Positions 1-8,080 of a stretch of DNA of 64,000 nucleotides are shown piece after piece. This DNA is from Streptomyces sp. NRRL S-37 (GTDB lineage Bacteria; Actinomycetota; Actinomycetes; Streptomycetales; Streptomycetaceae): positions 372,001 through 436,000 of the forward strand of contig NZ_JOIZ01000019.1 in the NCBI RefSeq assembly GCF_000721605.1, in the 5' to 3' direction. The notes under the pieces were generated by a model. The model made no database searches. It had not been told where the DNA came from and saw nothing but the letters and a program-made list of their open reading frames with translations. Position 1 is the first letter of the stretch; every line of letters begins with the position of its first letter. A program made the translations under genes and the position numbers.

Positions 1-1058
1 TCGTCGAGCGGCTCACCGCCGCCGGGCTCATCACGGTGGCCGGCGAGGCGGGGGAGCAGCGGCGCGGCCCCAACGCCAAGCTCTACGGCATCGTCGCGGA
101 CCGGGCGCACCTGGCCGCGCTGGACGTCCGCACCGAGGGCGTCGCCGTGGTCGTCTCCGACCTCGTCGGCGAGGTGCTGGCCGAGGCCGCCCTGCCCATC
201 ACCGGGGAGGCGGGCACCGGACCGGCGGTCGAACAGGCGGTCGCGCTGGTCGAGCGGACGGCGAAGGAGGCGGGCGCCGACCGGCTGCACACCGTCGGGA
301 TCGGCGCCCCCGGGCTGATCGACCCCGCGAGCGGCGAACTGCGCGACTCCACGGGCCTGCCCGAGTGGCACCGGCGCCTGGTCGCCGTACTCCAGGAACG
401 GTTCCCCGAGGCCCGGGTCAGCGTGGAGAACGAGACCAACCTCGCCGCGCTGGCCGAGCAGCGCGACGGCGCGGCCCGTGACCGGGACACCTTCGTCCTG
501 CTGTGGCTGGGCCACGGCACCGGCGCCGCCGTGATCCTCGACGGCACCCTGCGCAGGGGTGCCTCCGGCGGTACGGGCGAGATCGGCTTCCTCCCGGTCC
601 CGGGCACCCGCGGTCTGCCCTCGGCCACCGACTGCGCGGGCGGCTACCACTCCCTGGTGGGGGCGGCGGCGGTCGCGGAGCTGGCGGAGGAGTACGGCGT
701 CGTGGCGGAGCCGGGCATCGAGCCGCCGGCGGCGGGCGCGGTACGGACGGCCGTCGCGTCGGCCGGGCCCGCCTCCCCGGAGGCACGCTTCCTCGACACC
801 CTGGCCGACCGGATCGCGGTGGGCGTCGCCTCGGTGGTCGCGCTGCTCGACCCCGGCCACGTGGTCCTGGGCGGCGAGATCGGCCAGGCCGGCGGCGAGG
901 CACTCGCCGCGCGGGTACGGGACCGCCTGGCCGCCCTGTCCCCCCTGCCCGCCGACGTACGGCCCAGCACCCTGGGCGGCGGCGCGGTACTCCGCGGAGC
1001 CCTCCTGACGGCCCGCGACCGCGCCCAGGACGAACTGTTCGGCGTACCCGGACACTGA
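1..1058 (+). CDS. ROK family transcriptional regulator (5' end outside window)
   Basis: The frame is open from base 3, upstream of the GTG at 36, and encodes the end of a winged helix (VERLTAAGLI), so the true start lies outside the window. The rest is a ROK sugar-kinase-like fold: IGAPGLIDP, a VENETNLAAL segment, and GTGAAVILDGTLRRG followed by EIGF. The usual ROK zinc motif (CxCGxxGC) is not intact; only a single Cys before GGYHSL remains. ROK proteins of this layout are sugar-responsive repressors. The ligand and target genes cannot be read from the sequence. Confidence 0.9.
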   Translation, partial: VERLTAAGLITVAGEAGEQRRGPNAKLYGIVADRAHLAALDVRTEGVAVVVSDLVGEVLAEAALPITGEAGTGPAVEQAVALVERTAKEAGADRLHTVGIGAPGLIDPASGELRDSTGLPEWHRRLVAVLQERFPEARVSVENETNLAALAEQRDGAARDRDTFVLLWLGHGTGAAVILDGTLRRGASGGTGEIGFLPVPGTRGLPSATDCAGGYHSLVGAAAVAELAEEYGVVAEPGIEPPAAGAVRTAVASAGPASPEARFLDTLADRIAVGVASVVALLDPGHVVLGGEIGQAGGEALAARVRDRLAALSPLPADVRPSTLGGGAVLRGALLTARDRAQDELFGVPGH

Positions 1059-1059
1059 G

Positions 1060-1190
1060 GCAGCGCCCCGAAGAGCGCGGGACCGTACCGACGTGCGGCC
1101 ACGGCAGCGCCCTGAAGGGGCGCGGGGCCGTGTTGACGTGCGGCTACCGCCGCGTGGGCGCGACCAGCCACGACGGCGCCACGGACGACA
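1060..1190. repeat. Streptomyces intergenic repeat, two degenerate tandem units
   Basis: Directly after the ROK stop codon, a unit beginning gcagcgcc..gaag and ending gacgtgcggc occurs twice (about 1060-1101 and 1104-1146), followed by the tail cgcgtgggcgcgaccagcca. From memory this is a very common noncoding repeat between Streptomyces genes. Its GC-rich arms may help end transcription between the ROK gene and the convergent SDR gene. Confidence 0.75.
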
Positions 1191-1262
1191 GACGACACCG
1201 CACCGCACGTCCGGCAGGACGCCCGGCTCCCGGCCGTCGGACGTCGTCGGCCGGACCGGTGC

Positions 1263-2060
1263 TCACCCCGTCCGGTCGCGGACGGACGTCCCGCTCACCG
1301 GCGGTCGCCGCGCGGCGCTCACCGCGCACCGCTTCGCCAGGTACTCGTCGAACGTGCCCTTGCCGACCGCTCGCTCCGGGGCGAGGTGGCCGCCCGCGCG
1401 GAAGGCGTCGTAGGACGCGCCGCGCAGCGGGACCTTCACCACCGCGCGGCGGCGGCCCGTGGCCTTCAGATACGCGCGGGCCAGGGAGTCGAACGTCCGG
1501 ACCTCCGGACCGCCCATGTCGTCGACGCGGCCAGCCGGCGCGCCCTGGGCCAGCTCGGCCAGGCGGTCCGCGACCTCCGTGACGTCGACCGGCTGGTTCT
1601 TCACCCGGGCCGGCAGCAGCAGGACCGGCATCCTGGCCATGACCTGAAGGACCGTGAACACCAGGTCGTGGAACTGGGTGGCGCGCAGCACCGTCCAGCC
1701 CAGCCCCGACTCCTCGACCAGCCGCTCCACGGCCAGCTTGGACTTGTAGTAGCCGAACGGCACCCGGTCGACACCGACGATCGAGATGTACACGAGGTGT
1801 CCGGCCCCGGCCCCCCGGGCCGCCGCGATCAGGTTCCGCGCGGCCTCCTCGTCGCCACCGCGCGGTGACGACGCGCAGTGCACGATCGTGTCCACGCCCG
1901 TGACGGCCTCGTCCAGCGCCGGCCCGCCTTCGCGCAGATCGACGGCGTACGGCTGAGCGTGCCGGCTGAGCCCCCGCACCTCGTGTCCGCCCGCCCGCAG
2001 CCGTGCGACGACGTGCCGGCCGAGCGTTCCGGTACCGCCGGTCACCAGGATCGTGCTCAT
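1263..2060 (-). CDS. NAD(P)-binding SDR/NmrA-like oxidoreductase
   Basis: 265 residues starting MSTILVTGGTGTLG, a Rossmann glycine motif (TGGTGxLG) at residues 7-14. It is an atypical short-chain dehydrogenase of the NmrA/NAD(P)H-azoreductase-like group: VHCASSPRGG and YISIVGVDR follow, and the YxxxK tyrosine/lysine pair is visible as YYKSK. The ATG at 2060 has a GGAGGG Shine-Dalgarno about 9 bases upstream and sits immediately before the Rossmann strand, so longer in-frame starts are unlikely. It ends convergently with the ROK gene. The substrate is unknown; such proteins often bind NADPH in redox sensing or quinone reduction. Confidence 0.85.
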   Translation of the reverse strand: MSTILVTGGTGTLGRHVVARLRAGGHEVRGLSRHAQPYAVDLREGGPALDEAVTGVDTIVHCASSPRGGDEEAARNLIAAARGAGAGHLVYISIVGVDRVPFGYYKSKLAVERLVEESGLGWTVLRATQFHDLVFTVLQVMARMPVLLLPARVKNQPVDVTEVADRLAELAQGAPAGRVDDMGGPEVRTFDSLARAYLKATGRRRAVVKVPLRGASYDAFRAGGHLAPERAVGKGTFDEYLAKRCAVSAARRPPVSGTSVRDRTG

Positions 2061-2273
2061 GCTGTTCCGTCCCTCCGGGTATCCGGCGCTCCCCGACGGA
2101 GCGCCCCGCGTCTGGGACGGATCGACCACCGCCGGATGTGACATCGGTCCGGGGACCCGCCCCGTACGGAGTCCAGCTTCTCCGGGTCCGGTACTGGGCG
2201 CATCCGCGCGTGGTGAGGCCCGGCGGCGGGCAAGGGCCGTCGTCACCGCCGCCGGGCCGGTTCTCCGGGAGGG

Positions 2274-2525
2274 TCAGCAGGCTCCCTGGTCCCGCCAGAC
2301 CCCCCATTCGCCGGGCGGCGTCGCGCCCGGTGCCGGCGACTGCCATGCCGGCAGCTTCAGTGACACCCGGTGGAAGTCGCCCTTCAGGCCGCCCACATTG
2401 CCGCCCGTGTGGTCGCTGCTGATGACCTCGGTGCCGAAACCGGACCGGTCGGAGGCGTTCCCCGGAGCCGAGGTCGCGTAGTCGAATGGCCGGCGGCGTG
2501 CGAGACGGTGGCAGGGGGACGGCAC
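2274..2525 (-). CDS. orphan 83-residue ORF, possible remnant of a chitinase gene
   Basis: I do not recognise this protein. It begins GTG behind a good Shine-Dalgarno (GGAGAGGAA) and a promoter region carrying a DasR-type site, yet encodes only 83 residues without a signal peptide or hydrophobic segment. In S. coelicolor, as I remember it, a chitinase gene (SCO1444) lies beside the riboflavin operon. The promoter, ribosome-binding site and position here fit that gene after a large internal deletion. This is inference: no GH18 or chitin-binding motif can be seen in what remains. It could instead be a genuine short gene. Confidence 0.4.
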   Translation of the reverse strand: MPSPCHRLARRRPFDYATSAPGNASDRSGFGTEVISSDHTGGNVGGLKGDFHRVSLKLPAWQSPAPGATPPGEWGVWRDQGAC

Positions 2526-2563
2526 AGGGGGGTTCCTCTCCGGGGAAGGTGGCTCGGACCTTA

Positions 2564-2579
2564 AGAGGACTAGACCAAA
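2564..2579 (-). promoter_or_regulatory. DasR-responsive element (dre)-like site
   Basis: On the minus strand the region reads tttggtctagtcctct, matching the chitinase-promoter repeat TGGTCYAGACCT with one mismatch and 9 of 10 bases of the GGTCTAGACC core. DasR is the GntR-type GlcNAc regulator of Streptomyces. The site lies about 40 bases upstream of the GTG at 2525 and just downstream of a TTGACG hexamer, a position suited to repression. Confidence 0.55.
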
Positions 2580-2751
2580 GCGTCAATAGGTATGGGCCAA
2601 TTGGGCGGGCTGTCAAGGAGGCTTCCCGGCGGGGGAGTTGCTCCTCGCGGGACCCTCGGCGGTCTCCGTGTCACTTCCTGTGAGCCACTCCACACTCCTC
2701 GCCCGCATGGAGTGCGGCCGGCCGTGGCAGACTGGCCCCGTACCAGTAGCA

Positions 2752-2878
2752 GCGCACTCCGGGGTCGGTGAAAGTCCGAACCGGCGGTTACAGTCCGCGA
2801 CCCGGTCGCCTCCAGCGACCGGTTGACCAGGTGAAATTCCTGGACCGACGGTTAAAGTCCGGATGGGAGGCAGTGCGC
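2752..2878 (+). promoter_or_regulatory. FMN riboswitch (RFN element)
   Basis: All conserved RFN blocks are visible: P1 arms gcgcact (2752-2758) and agtgcgc (2872-2878), ggggtcggtgaaagtccg, accggcggttacagtccg, a variable arm, then ccaggtgaaattcctgg and accgacggttaaagtccg, closing with gatgggaggcagt. It lies 147 bases upstream of ribE and should lower expression of the riboflavin genes when FMN is high. The gap to ribE includes the expression platform. Confidence 0.97.
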
Positions 2879-3024
2879 GGCGGGCGGGCATCCATGCGCG
2901 TCGCCGTACCGGTTCGCCCTCCGGGCGGACTTTGTCCGGCGTCGCCCCGGTGTCGTCGCCTGCGGTTTCTGTCGTCATCGACAGCCCCGGAGTCCGTGCC
3001 CGAAGAGGCAGGAGGACCCGGGAA

Positions 3025-3639
3025 GTGTTCACCGGAATCGTCGAAGAGCTGGGCGAGATCACCGCCGTCGAAACCCTCGACGACGCCTGTCGCTTCCGGC
3101 TGCGCGGCCCCGTCGTCACCGAAGGCGTGAAGCACGGCGACTCCATCGCCGTCAACGGTGTCTGCCTCACGGTCGTCGAGCACGAGGGCGACGAGTTCAC
3201 CGCCGACGTCATGGCGGAGACCCTGAAGCGCTCCAGCCTCGGCGTCCTCGCCGTCGGCTCCCGCGTCAACCTCGAACGCCCCACGGCCGTCGGCTCCCGC
3301 CTCGGCGGCCACATCGTCCAAGGGCACGTCGACGGCACCGGCGAGATCCTCGGGCGCGAGCCGTCGGAGAACTGGGAGATCGTGAAGATCTCCCTCCCCG
3401 CCGGCCTCTCCCGCTACGTCGTGGAGAAGGGCTCCATCACCGTCGACGGCGTCAGCCTCACCGTCGTCGACGCCGGGCCCGACTTCTTCACCGTCAGCCT
3501 GATCCCCACCACGCTCGCCCTGACGACCCTGGGCCTCAAGCAGCCCGGCGACCCGGTCAACCTCGAGGTGGACGTCATCGCCAAGTACGTCGAGCGGATG
3601 CTCGGCGACCGCGTCGCCGGTGAGGGGGCTTCCCGGTGA
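3025..3639 (+). CDS. ribE: riboflavin synthase alpha chain
   Basis: Catalyses dismutation of two 6,7-dimethyl-8-ribityllumazine molecules into riboflavin plus the pyrimidinedione. The 204-residue protein opens with the family signature [10 protein letters not shown] and has the two lumazine-binding repeats ([11 protein letters not shown] near residue 40 and [11 protein letters not shown] near 137). The GTG at 3025 is chosen because GGAGG lies 9 bases upstream and the conserved FTGI follows directly; earlier in-frame codons belong to the riboswitch leader. First gene of the rib operon; its stop overlaps the next start (GTGA). Confidence 0.97.
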   Translation: MFTGIVEELGEITAVETLDDACRFRLRGPVVTEGVKHGDSIAVNGVCLTVVEHEGDEFTADVMAETLKRSSLGVLAVGSRVNLERPTAVGSRLGGHIVQGHVDGTGEILGREPSENWEIVKISLPAGLSRYVVEKGSITVDGVSLTVVDAGPDFFTVSLIPTTLALTTLGLKQPGDPVNLEVDVIAKYVERMLGDRVAGEGASR

Positions 3640-4277
3640 ACTGGCTCAACTCCGAGGCCTTCACCCTCTTCGGCCAGCACATCAAATGGTCGGACATGCT
3701 CGGCAACGTGATCGGTCTGATCGCCCTCGCGCTCGGCTGGCGCCGCTCCCTGTGGACCTGGCCCGCCCAGTTCGTCTCCGGTCTGATCCTCTTCGCCGCC
3801 TTCTCCACCGCCCACCTCTCGGGCAGCGCCGGCAAGCAGGTCGTCGTCATGCTGGTCGCCGCCTGGGGCTTCTGGCAGTGGAACCGCGGCCGGCGACAGG
3901 CGCAGGACGGCTCCGTCGCCGTACGGTTCGCGACCAACCCCGAACGGCTTCTCCTCGTGGGCGCCGCGGCCGTCGGCACCCTCGCCGTCGGCGGGCTGTT
4001 CACCCTCTACCCGTCCCTGTCCTGGGACCCCTGGCCGGACGCCTACATCTTCGTCGGCACCATCGTCGCCATGTACGCGCAGGCCCGCGGCATGGTCGAG
4101 TTCTGGTTCGCCTGGCTGCTCGTCGACCTCGTCGGCGTCCCCCTGAACTTTGCCAACGGCTTCGCCTTCTCCGGCTTCGTCTACGTCATCTACGGCGCGC
4201 TCGTCCTGTGGGGACTGCGCGACTGGTGGCTGCGCTCCCGCGACGCGCGGCCCACTCTGGAAGGAGCGCCCGCATGA
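3636..4277 (+). CDS. ribM: PnuC-family riboflavin transporter RibM
   Basis: 213 residues with about six hydrophobic segments (for example [44 protein letters not shown]) and the PnuC hallmark WxWxxG-type turn (FWQWNRGRR). PnuC proteins are facilitators of vitamin precursors; members located inside FMN-riboswitch operons (RibM/PnuX) carry riboflavin. It overlaps ribE by GTGA and ribBA by ATGA, so translation is probably coupled. Substrate assignment rests on family knowledge plus operon context. Confidence 0.9.
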   Translation: MNWLNSEAFTLFGQHIKWSDMLGNVIGLIALALGWRRSLWTWPAQFVSGLILFAAFSTAHLSGSAGKQVVVMLVAAWGFWQWNRGRRQAQDGSVAVRFATNPERLLLVGAAAVGTLAVGGLFTLYPSLSWDPWPDAYIFVGTIVAMYAQARGMVEFWFAWLLVDLVGVPLNFANGFAFSGFVYVIYGALVLWGLRDWWLRSRDARPTLEGAPA

Positions 4278-5563
4278 GCACGGCACCGATCCTGTACAGC
4301 ACCGACGGCGTCGAGGACCTCCTGCTCGACCCGGTCGAGCAGGCGATCGCCGACATCGCGGCCGGCCGCCCGGTCGTGGTCGTCGACGACGAGGACCGCG
4401 AGAACGAGGGCGACCTCGTCGTCGCCGCCGAGAAGGCCACCCCCGAGATCGTCGCCTTCATGATGAGCGAGTGCCGCGGCCTGATCTGCGCCCCCATGGA
4501 GGGCGAGGAGCTGGACCGGCTGCGCCTCCCGCAGATGGTCGACGACAACACCGAGTCGATGAAGACCGCGTTCACCGTCTCCGTCGACGCCTCCGCCGCC
4601 CACGGCGTGACCACCGGCATCTCCGCCGCCGACCGCGCCACCACGCTCCGACTGCTGGCGAGCGGCACCGCCGAACCCACCGACCTCGTCCGCCCCGGAC
4701 ACGTCTTCCCGCTGCGCGCCCGCCCCGGCGGCGTGCTCGTGCGCAACGGTCACACCGAGGCCGCCGTCGACCTGGCCCGCCTCGCCGGCCTGCGCCCGGC
4801 CGGCGCCATCGTCGAGATCGCCGGCGAGGACGGCACCATGCTCCGGCTGCCCGAGCTGATCCCCTTCGCCCGCAAGCACGGCCTGACGATCATCTCCATC
4901 GAGGACCTGATCGCCTACCGCCGCTCCGCCGAACCCACCGTCCGCCGCGAGGCCGAGGTCCGTCTGCCGACCTCCCACGGCACCTTCACCGCGTACGGTT
5001 ACCGCTCCACCGTCGACGGAATCGAGCACGTCGCCCTCGTCCACGGCGACCTCGGCGACGGTGAGGACGTCCTCGTCCGCCTCCACTCCGAATGCCTCAC
5101 CGGCGACGTCTTCGGCTCCCGGCGCTGCGACTGCGGCCCCCAGCTCGACGCCTCCCTGGAGCGCATCCAGGCCGAGGGCCGCGGAGTCGTGGTCTACCTG
5201 CGCGGACACGAGGGACGCGGCATCGGCCTGATGTCCAAGCTGCGCGCCTACGAACTCCAGGAGCGCGGCCGGGACACCCTCGACGCCAACCTCGAACTCG
5301 GCCTGCCCGCCGACGCCCGCGACTACGGCGCCGGCGCGCGGATCCTCGCCGACCTCGGTGTCCGCGGCGTCCGCCTGATGACCAACAACCCCGACAAGTC
5401 CGACGCGCTCGCCCGCCACGGCATCGAGGTCACCGGACGCGAGCCGATGCCCGTCACCGCGAGCGAGCACAACCTCCGCTACCTGCGCACCAAGCGGGAC
5501 CGGATGGGCCACGACCTGCCCTGGCTGGACACGCCGACCGTGCCCGCCTGCGGCAACCAGTAA
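4274..5563 (+). CDS. ribBA: bifunctional DHBP synthase / GTP cyclohydrolase II
   Basis: 429 residues with two catalytic modules. The N-terminal half is 3,4-dihydroxy-2-butanone-4-phosphate synthase (acidic [14 protein letters not shown] loop near residue 38, [20 protein letters not shown]). The C-terminal half is GTP cyclohydrolase II, with the zinc cysteines in [17 protein letters not shown] and the [12 protein letters not shown] loop. Together they supply both riboflavin precursors, from ribulose-5-phosphate and GTP. The ATG at 4274 follows AAGGAG and overlaps the ribM stop. Standard length for the actinobacterial fusion. Confidence 0.97.
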   Translation: MSTAPILYSTDGVEDLLLDPVEQAIADIAAGRPVVVVDDEDRENEGDLVVAAEKATPEIVAFMMSECRGLICAPMEGEELDRLRLPQMVDDNTESMKTAFTVSVDASAAHGVTTGISAADRATTLRLLASGTAEPTDLVRPGHVFPLRARPGGVLVRNGHTEAAVDLARLAGLRPAGAIVEIAGEDGTMLRLPELIPFARKHGLTIISIEDLIAYRRSAEPTVRREAEVRLPTSHGTFTAYGYRSTVDGIEHVALVHGDLGDGEDVLVRLHSECLTGDVFGSRRCDCGPQLDASLERIQAEGRGVVVYLRGHEGRGIGLMSKLRAYELQERGRDTLDANLELGLPADARDYGAGARILADLGVRGVRLMTNNPDKSDALARHGIEVTGREPMPVTASEHNLRYLRTKRDRMGHDLPWLDTPTVPACGNQ

Positions 5564-5584
5564 CGACAGACAGCGAGGAGAGAC

Positions 5585-6070
5585 GTGAGCGGCAAGGGTG
5601 CACCGGAACTGTCCGTACGCGACGTGGGCGACCTGCGGGTCGCCGTCATCGCCGCGCAGTGGCACGAGAAGGTGATGGACGGACTGGTGGACGGCGCCCT
5701 GCGCGCCCTGCACGACCTCGGCATCGACGAGCCGACCCTGCTCCGGGTCCCCGGAAGCTGGGAACTCCCCGTCGTCGCCAAGGTCCTGGCCGGCCGCGGC
5801 TACGACGCGGTCGTCGCCCTCGGCGTCGTCATCCGGGGCGGCACGCCCCACTTCGACTACGTGTGCCAGGGCGTCACCCAGGGCCTCACCCAGGTCTCGG
5901 TCGACACCGGTGTCCCCGTCGGTTTCGGCCTGCTCACCTGTGACGACGAGGAGCAGGCCCTGGACCGCGCCGGGCTGCCCGGCTCCAGCGAGGACAAGGG
6001 GCACGAGGCGGTCACCGCCGCGGTGGCCACCGCGGCCTGCTTGCGTTCGGTATCCGAGCCCTGGCGGTGA
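5585..6070 (+). CDS. ribH: 6,7-dimethyl-8-ribityllumazine synthase
   Basis: 161 residues, normal for lumazine synthase, which condenses the two RibBA-derived branches into the lumazine used by RibE. Conserved segments: [11 protein letters not shown], the catalytic-histidine region [14 protein letters not shown], and the phosphate-binding end of the [10 protein letters not shown] helix. The GTG start follows GAGGAGA at proper spacing, 21 bases after ribBA. It completes the riboflavin branch and is followed after 34 bases by hisE. Confidence 0.96.
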   Translation: MSGKGAPELSVRDVGDLRVAVIAAQWHEKVMDGLVDGALRALHDLGIDEPTLLRVPGSWELPVVAKVLAGRGYDAVVALGVVIRGGTPHFDYVCQGVTQGLTQVSVDTGVPVGFGLLTCDDEEQALDRAGLPGSSEDKGHEAVTAAVATAACLRSVSEPWR

Positions 6071-6104
6071 GCAGCCCCCGTCACCGCGTAGGGTAAGGAC
6101 CACC

Positions 6105-6377
6105 ATGTCCAAGAAGACGTTCGAGGAGCTGTTCACCGAGCTCCAGCAGAAGGCCGCCCACGGCGACCCCGCCACCTCCCGCACCGCCGAGCTGGTCGAC
6201 AAGGGCGTCCATGCCATCGGCAAGAAGGTCGTCGAGGAGGCCGCCGAGGTCTGGATGGCCGCCGAGTACGAGGGCAAGGAAGCGGCCGCCGAGGAAATCT
6301 CGCAGCTGCTCTACCACGTCCAGGTGATGATGGTCGCCCGCGGCATCTCCCTCGACGACGTCTACGCCCACCTGTGA
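6105..6377 (+). CDS. hisE: phosphoribosyl-ATP pyrophosphatase
   Basis: 90 residues, an all-helical MazG-like protein for the second step of histidine synthesis (PR-ATP to PR-AMP plus PPi). The metal-binding ExxE region is visible as [13 protein letters not shown] and the downstream [15 protein letters not shown]. The ATG at 6105 follows AAGGA; longer reading into ribH is not needed. It lies in the rib operon transcript just before hisG, a placement conserved in Streptomyces away from the main his operon. Confidence 0.96.
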   Translation: MSKKTFEELFTELQQKAAHGDPATSRTAELVDKGVHAIGKKVVEEAAEVWMAAEYEGKEAAAEEISQLLYHVQVMMVARGISLDDVYAHL

Positions 6378-6424
6378 ATCCCCGCGTCCACGACACACCC
6401 CCTCACACGAAGGAAGCCGACCTC

Positions 6425-7309
6425 ATGCTGCGCATCGCCGTCCCCAACAAGGGTTCCCTGTCAGGCCCCGCGGGGGAGATGCTGCATGAGGCCGGCTACC
6501 GGCAGCGCCGCGAGTCCAAGGAACTGCGGATCGTCGACCCGGCGAACGAGGTCGAGTTCTTCTACCTCCGCCCGCGTGACATCGCCATCTACGTCGCCTC
6601 CGGACAGCTCGACATCGGCATCACCGGCCGCGACCTGCTGATCGACTCCGGCGCCGACGCCGAGGAGATCCTCCCCCTCGGCTTCGCCCGCTCCACCTTC
6701 CACTACGCCACCAAGCCGGGCACCCTCGGCGGCCTGGCGGACCTGAAGGGCAAGACGATCGCCACCTCCTACGAGGGCATCGTCGCGGGACACCTCGCCG
6801 ACCACGGCATCGACGCCTCCGTCGTCCACCTCGACGGCGCCGTCGAGACCGCCATCCAGCTCGGTGTCGCCCAGGTCATCGCGGACGTCGTCGAGACCGG
6901 CACCTCGCTGCGCAACGCCGGCCTGGAGATCACCGGCGAACCGATCATGAAGTCCGAGGCCGTCGTCATCCTCCCCCGGGCTCGAACACACTCGCCCGGG
7001 GGGACCCCCACCACCGGAGCGGACGGCGAGGAGCCCAAGGTGCGGCAGTTCCTGCGCCGCCTCCAGGGAGTCCTGGTCGCCCGGACGTACGTGATGATGG
7101 ACTACGACTGCCGCGTCGAACAGCTCGAGAAGGCCGTCGCCCTCACCCCGGGCCTGGAGTCCCCCACCGTGTCCCCGCTGCACAACGAGGGCTGGGTCGC
7201 CGTCCGCGCGATGGTCCCCGCCAAGGAGGCCCAGCGGATCATGGACGACCTGTACGACATCGGCGCCCGCGCCATCCTCACCACGGCCATCCACGCCTGC
7301 CGCCTCTGA
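6425..7309 (+). CDS. hisG: ATP phosphoribosyltransferase with an in-frame repeat insertion
   Basis: First committed, histidine-inhibited step of histidine synthesis (ATP + PRPP to PR-ATP). Long-form enzyme: catalytic lobes (MLRIAVPNKGSLSG, ITGRDLLIDSG, the PRPP loop ADVVETGTSLRNAGL) and the ACT-like regulatory domain (YVMMDYDCR; SPTVSPLHNEGW; ILTTAIHACRL). At 294 residues it is about 12 longer than the Streptomyces norm I remember. The excess falls exactly at residues 183-196 (PRARTHSPGGTPT), encoded by a 38-bp palindromic repeat between the catalytic and regulatory parts. Starts ATG after GAAGG. Confidence 0.96.
   Translation: MLRIAVPNKGSLSGPAGEMLHEAGYRQRRESKELRIVDPANEVEFFYLRPRDIAIYVASGQLDIGITGRDLLIDSGADAEEILPLGFARSTFHYATKPGTLGGLADLKGKTIATSYEGIVAGHLADHGIDASVVHLDGAVETAIQLGVAQVIADVVETGTSLRNAGLEITGEPIMKSEAVVILPRARTHSPGGTPTTGADGEEPKVRQFLRRLQGVLVARTYVMMDYDCRVEQLEKAVALTPGLESPTVSPLHNEGWVAVRAMVPAKEAQRIMDDLYDIGARAILTTAIHACRL
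6973..7010. repeat. 38-bp palindromic interspersed element inside hisG
   Basis: The element starts cccccgggctcg and ends ggggggaccccca. An inverted relative of the same 38-bp length occurs at 10486-10523 (tgggggtccccccgctcg to gtggggg). Both have complementary C5/G5 ends and a ggggggacccccA flank. Here it is read through in frame and adds about 13 Pro/Gly/Thr-rich residues to HisG. Confidence 0.7.
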
Positions 7310-7328
7310 CCGGACCCGGAGCACCACG

Positions 7329-7799
7329 ATGTCCGACACGACCGCGGGCCGGCTGCCCGACCTGCCCGTCACCTTCCGCCCGGGCCGCACCCGCGCGGTG
7401 CTGCTCACGGCCGGTGCCGCGCTCTTCGTGGTCATCACCCTGATCGCGCTGCTGCTGGAGCAGCTCAGCCCGGGGGAGCGGATCAGCTTCGTGTTCACCG
7501 CCGCGCTGCTGGCCGGCGTGCTGCTTCTGCTGGCCCGGCCGAAGGTCGTCGCCGACGAGACGGGCGTCACCGTCGTCAACATCGTGAGCCGGCGTCGCCT
7601 GGAATGGGCGGAGATCCTTCAGGTGAACCTCCGTTCCGGTGATCCCTGGGTCTTCCTCGACCTCAGCGACGGCACCAGCCTGCCCGCGCTCGGCATCCAG
7701 CCGGGCATCGCCAGACAGCGGGCCGTCGCCGACGCGCGGGCCCTGCGGGCGCTCATCGAGGTCCGCTCCACGGCCGGGCCCGAGGCACCCCGGAGCTGA
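7329..7799 (+). CDS. PH-domain membrane protein
   Basis: 156 residues: two hydrophobic helices near the N-terminus (VLLTAGAALFVVITLIALLL and FVFTAALLAGVLLLLA) followed by a bacterial PH-like domain (VVADETGVTVVNIVSRRRLEWAEILQVNL, ending with a helix rich in Ala/Arg). Starts ATG 19 bases after the hisG stop, so it is probably the last gene of the rib-his transcript. Commonly found behind hisG in Streptomyces; function unknown, with no catalytic residues to point to. Confidence 0.8.
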   Translation: MSDTTAGRLPDLPVTFRPGRTRAVLLTAGAALFVVITLIALLLEQLSPGERISFVFTAALLAGVLLLLARPKVVADETGVTVVNIVSRRRLEWAEILQVNLRSGDPWVFLDLSDGTSLPALGIQPGIARQRAVADARALRALIEVRSTAGPEAPRS

Positions 7800-7895
7800 C
7801 CCGGAGCCATCCCTCGGGGACGGCCCGGGGCCCGGCTCCGGGAGACATCGGGGACGTCCACCTGCCACAGTCGCCCATGTCTTGATTAATCTGGT

Positions 7896-7926
7896 GGGCA
7901 CAGGCGCGACGACCGCGCCTGTGCCC
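7896..7926 (+). terminator. intrinsic-type hairpin after the rib-his operon
   Basis: A perfect 13-bp stem (gggcacaggcgcg / cgcgcctgtgccc) with a 5-base loop lies 97 bases after the PH-domain gene. There is no U-run, as is usual in Streptomyces. It could equally be the first hairpin of the following gene's leader. Confidence 0.6.
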
Positions 7927-8031
7927 CTGCCGCCCCGCCCGGTGCACAGGGGCTCCAGCTATCCGAGGAGTGACCCTCTCCGGCGATGGACGGATCGTCC
8001 TGTAGTACCTGCGCCGCCCCCTGCCGACATA

Positions 8032-8059
8032 GCGCGGACCCGCGTCTCCAGGTCCGCGC
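8032..8059 (+). promoter_or_regulatory. leader hairpin directly upstream of the DUF21/CBS gene
   Basis: A 9-bp stem gcgcggacc / ggtccgcgc with a 10-base loop ends 6 bases before the GGAGG (8066-8070) of the gene at 8081. The roughly 150 bases before it (ggggctccagctatccgaggag and after) also look structured. The position suits translational control, possibly by a metal ion given the gene family, but I cannot match it to a known riboswitch. Confidence 0.35.
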
Positions 8060-8080
8060 GCATGCGGAGGCGGCGGCATC

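Noticed and set aside
4190..6277. 695-codon minus-strand frame opposite ribBA-ribH-hisE
   Set aside because: Antisense to highly conserved riboflavin and histidine genes; no motif or ribosome-binding site.
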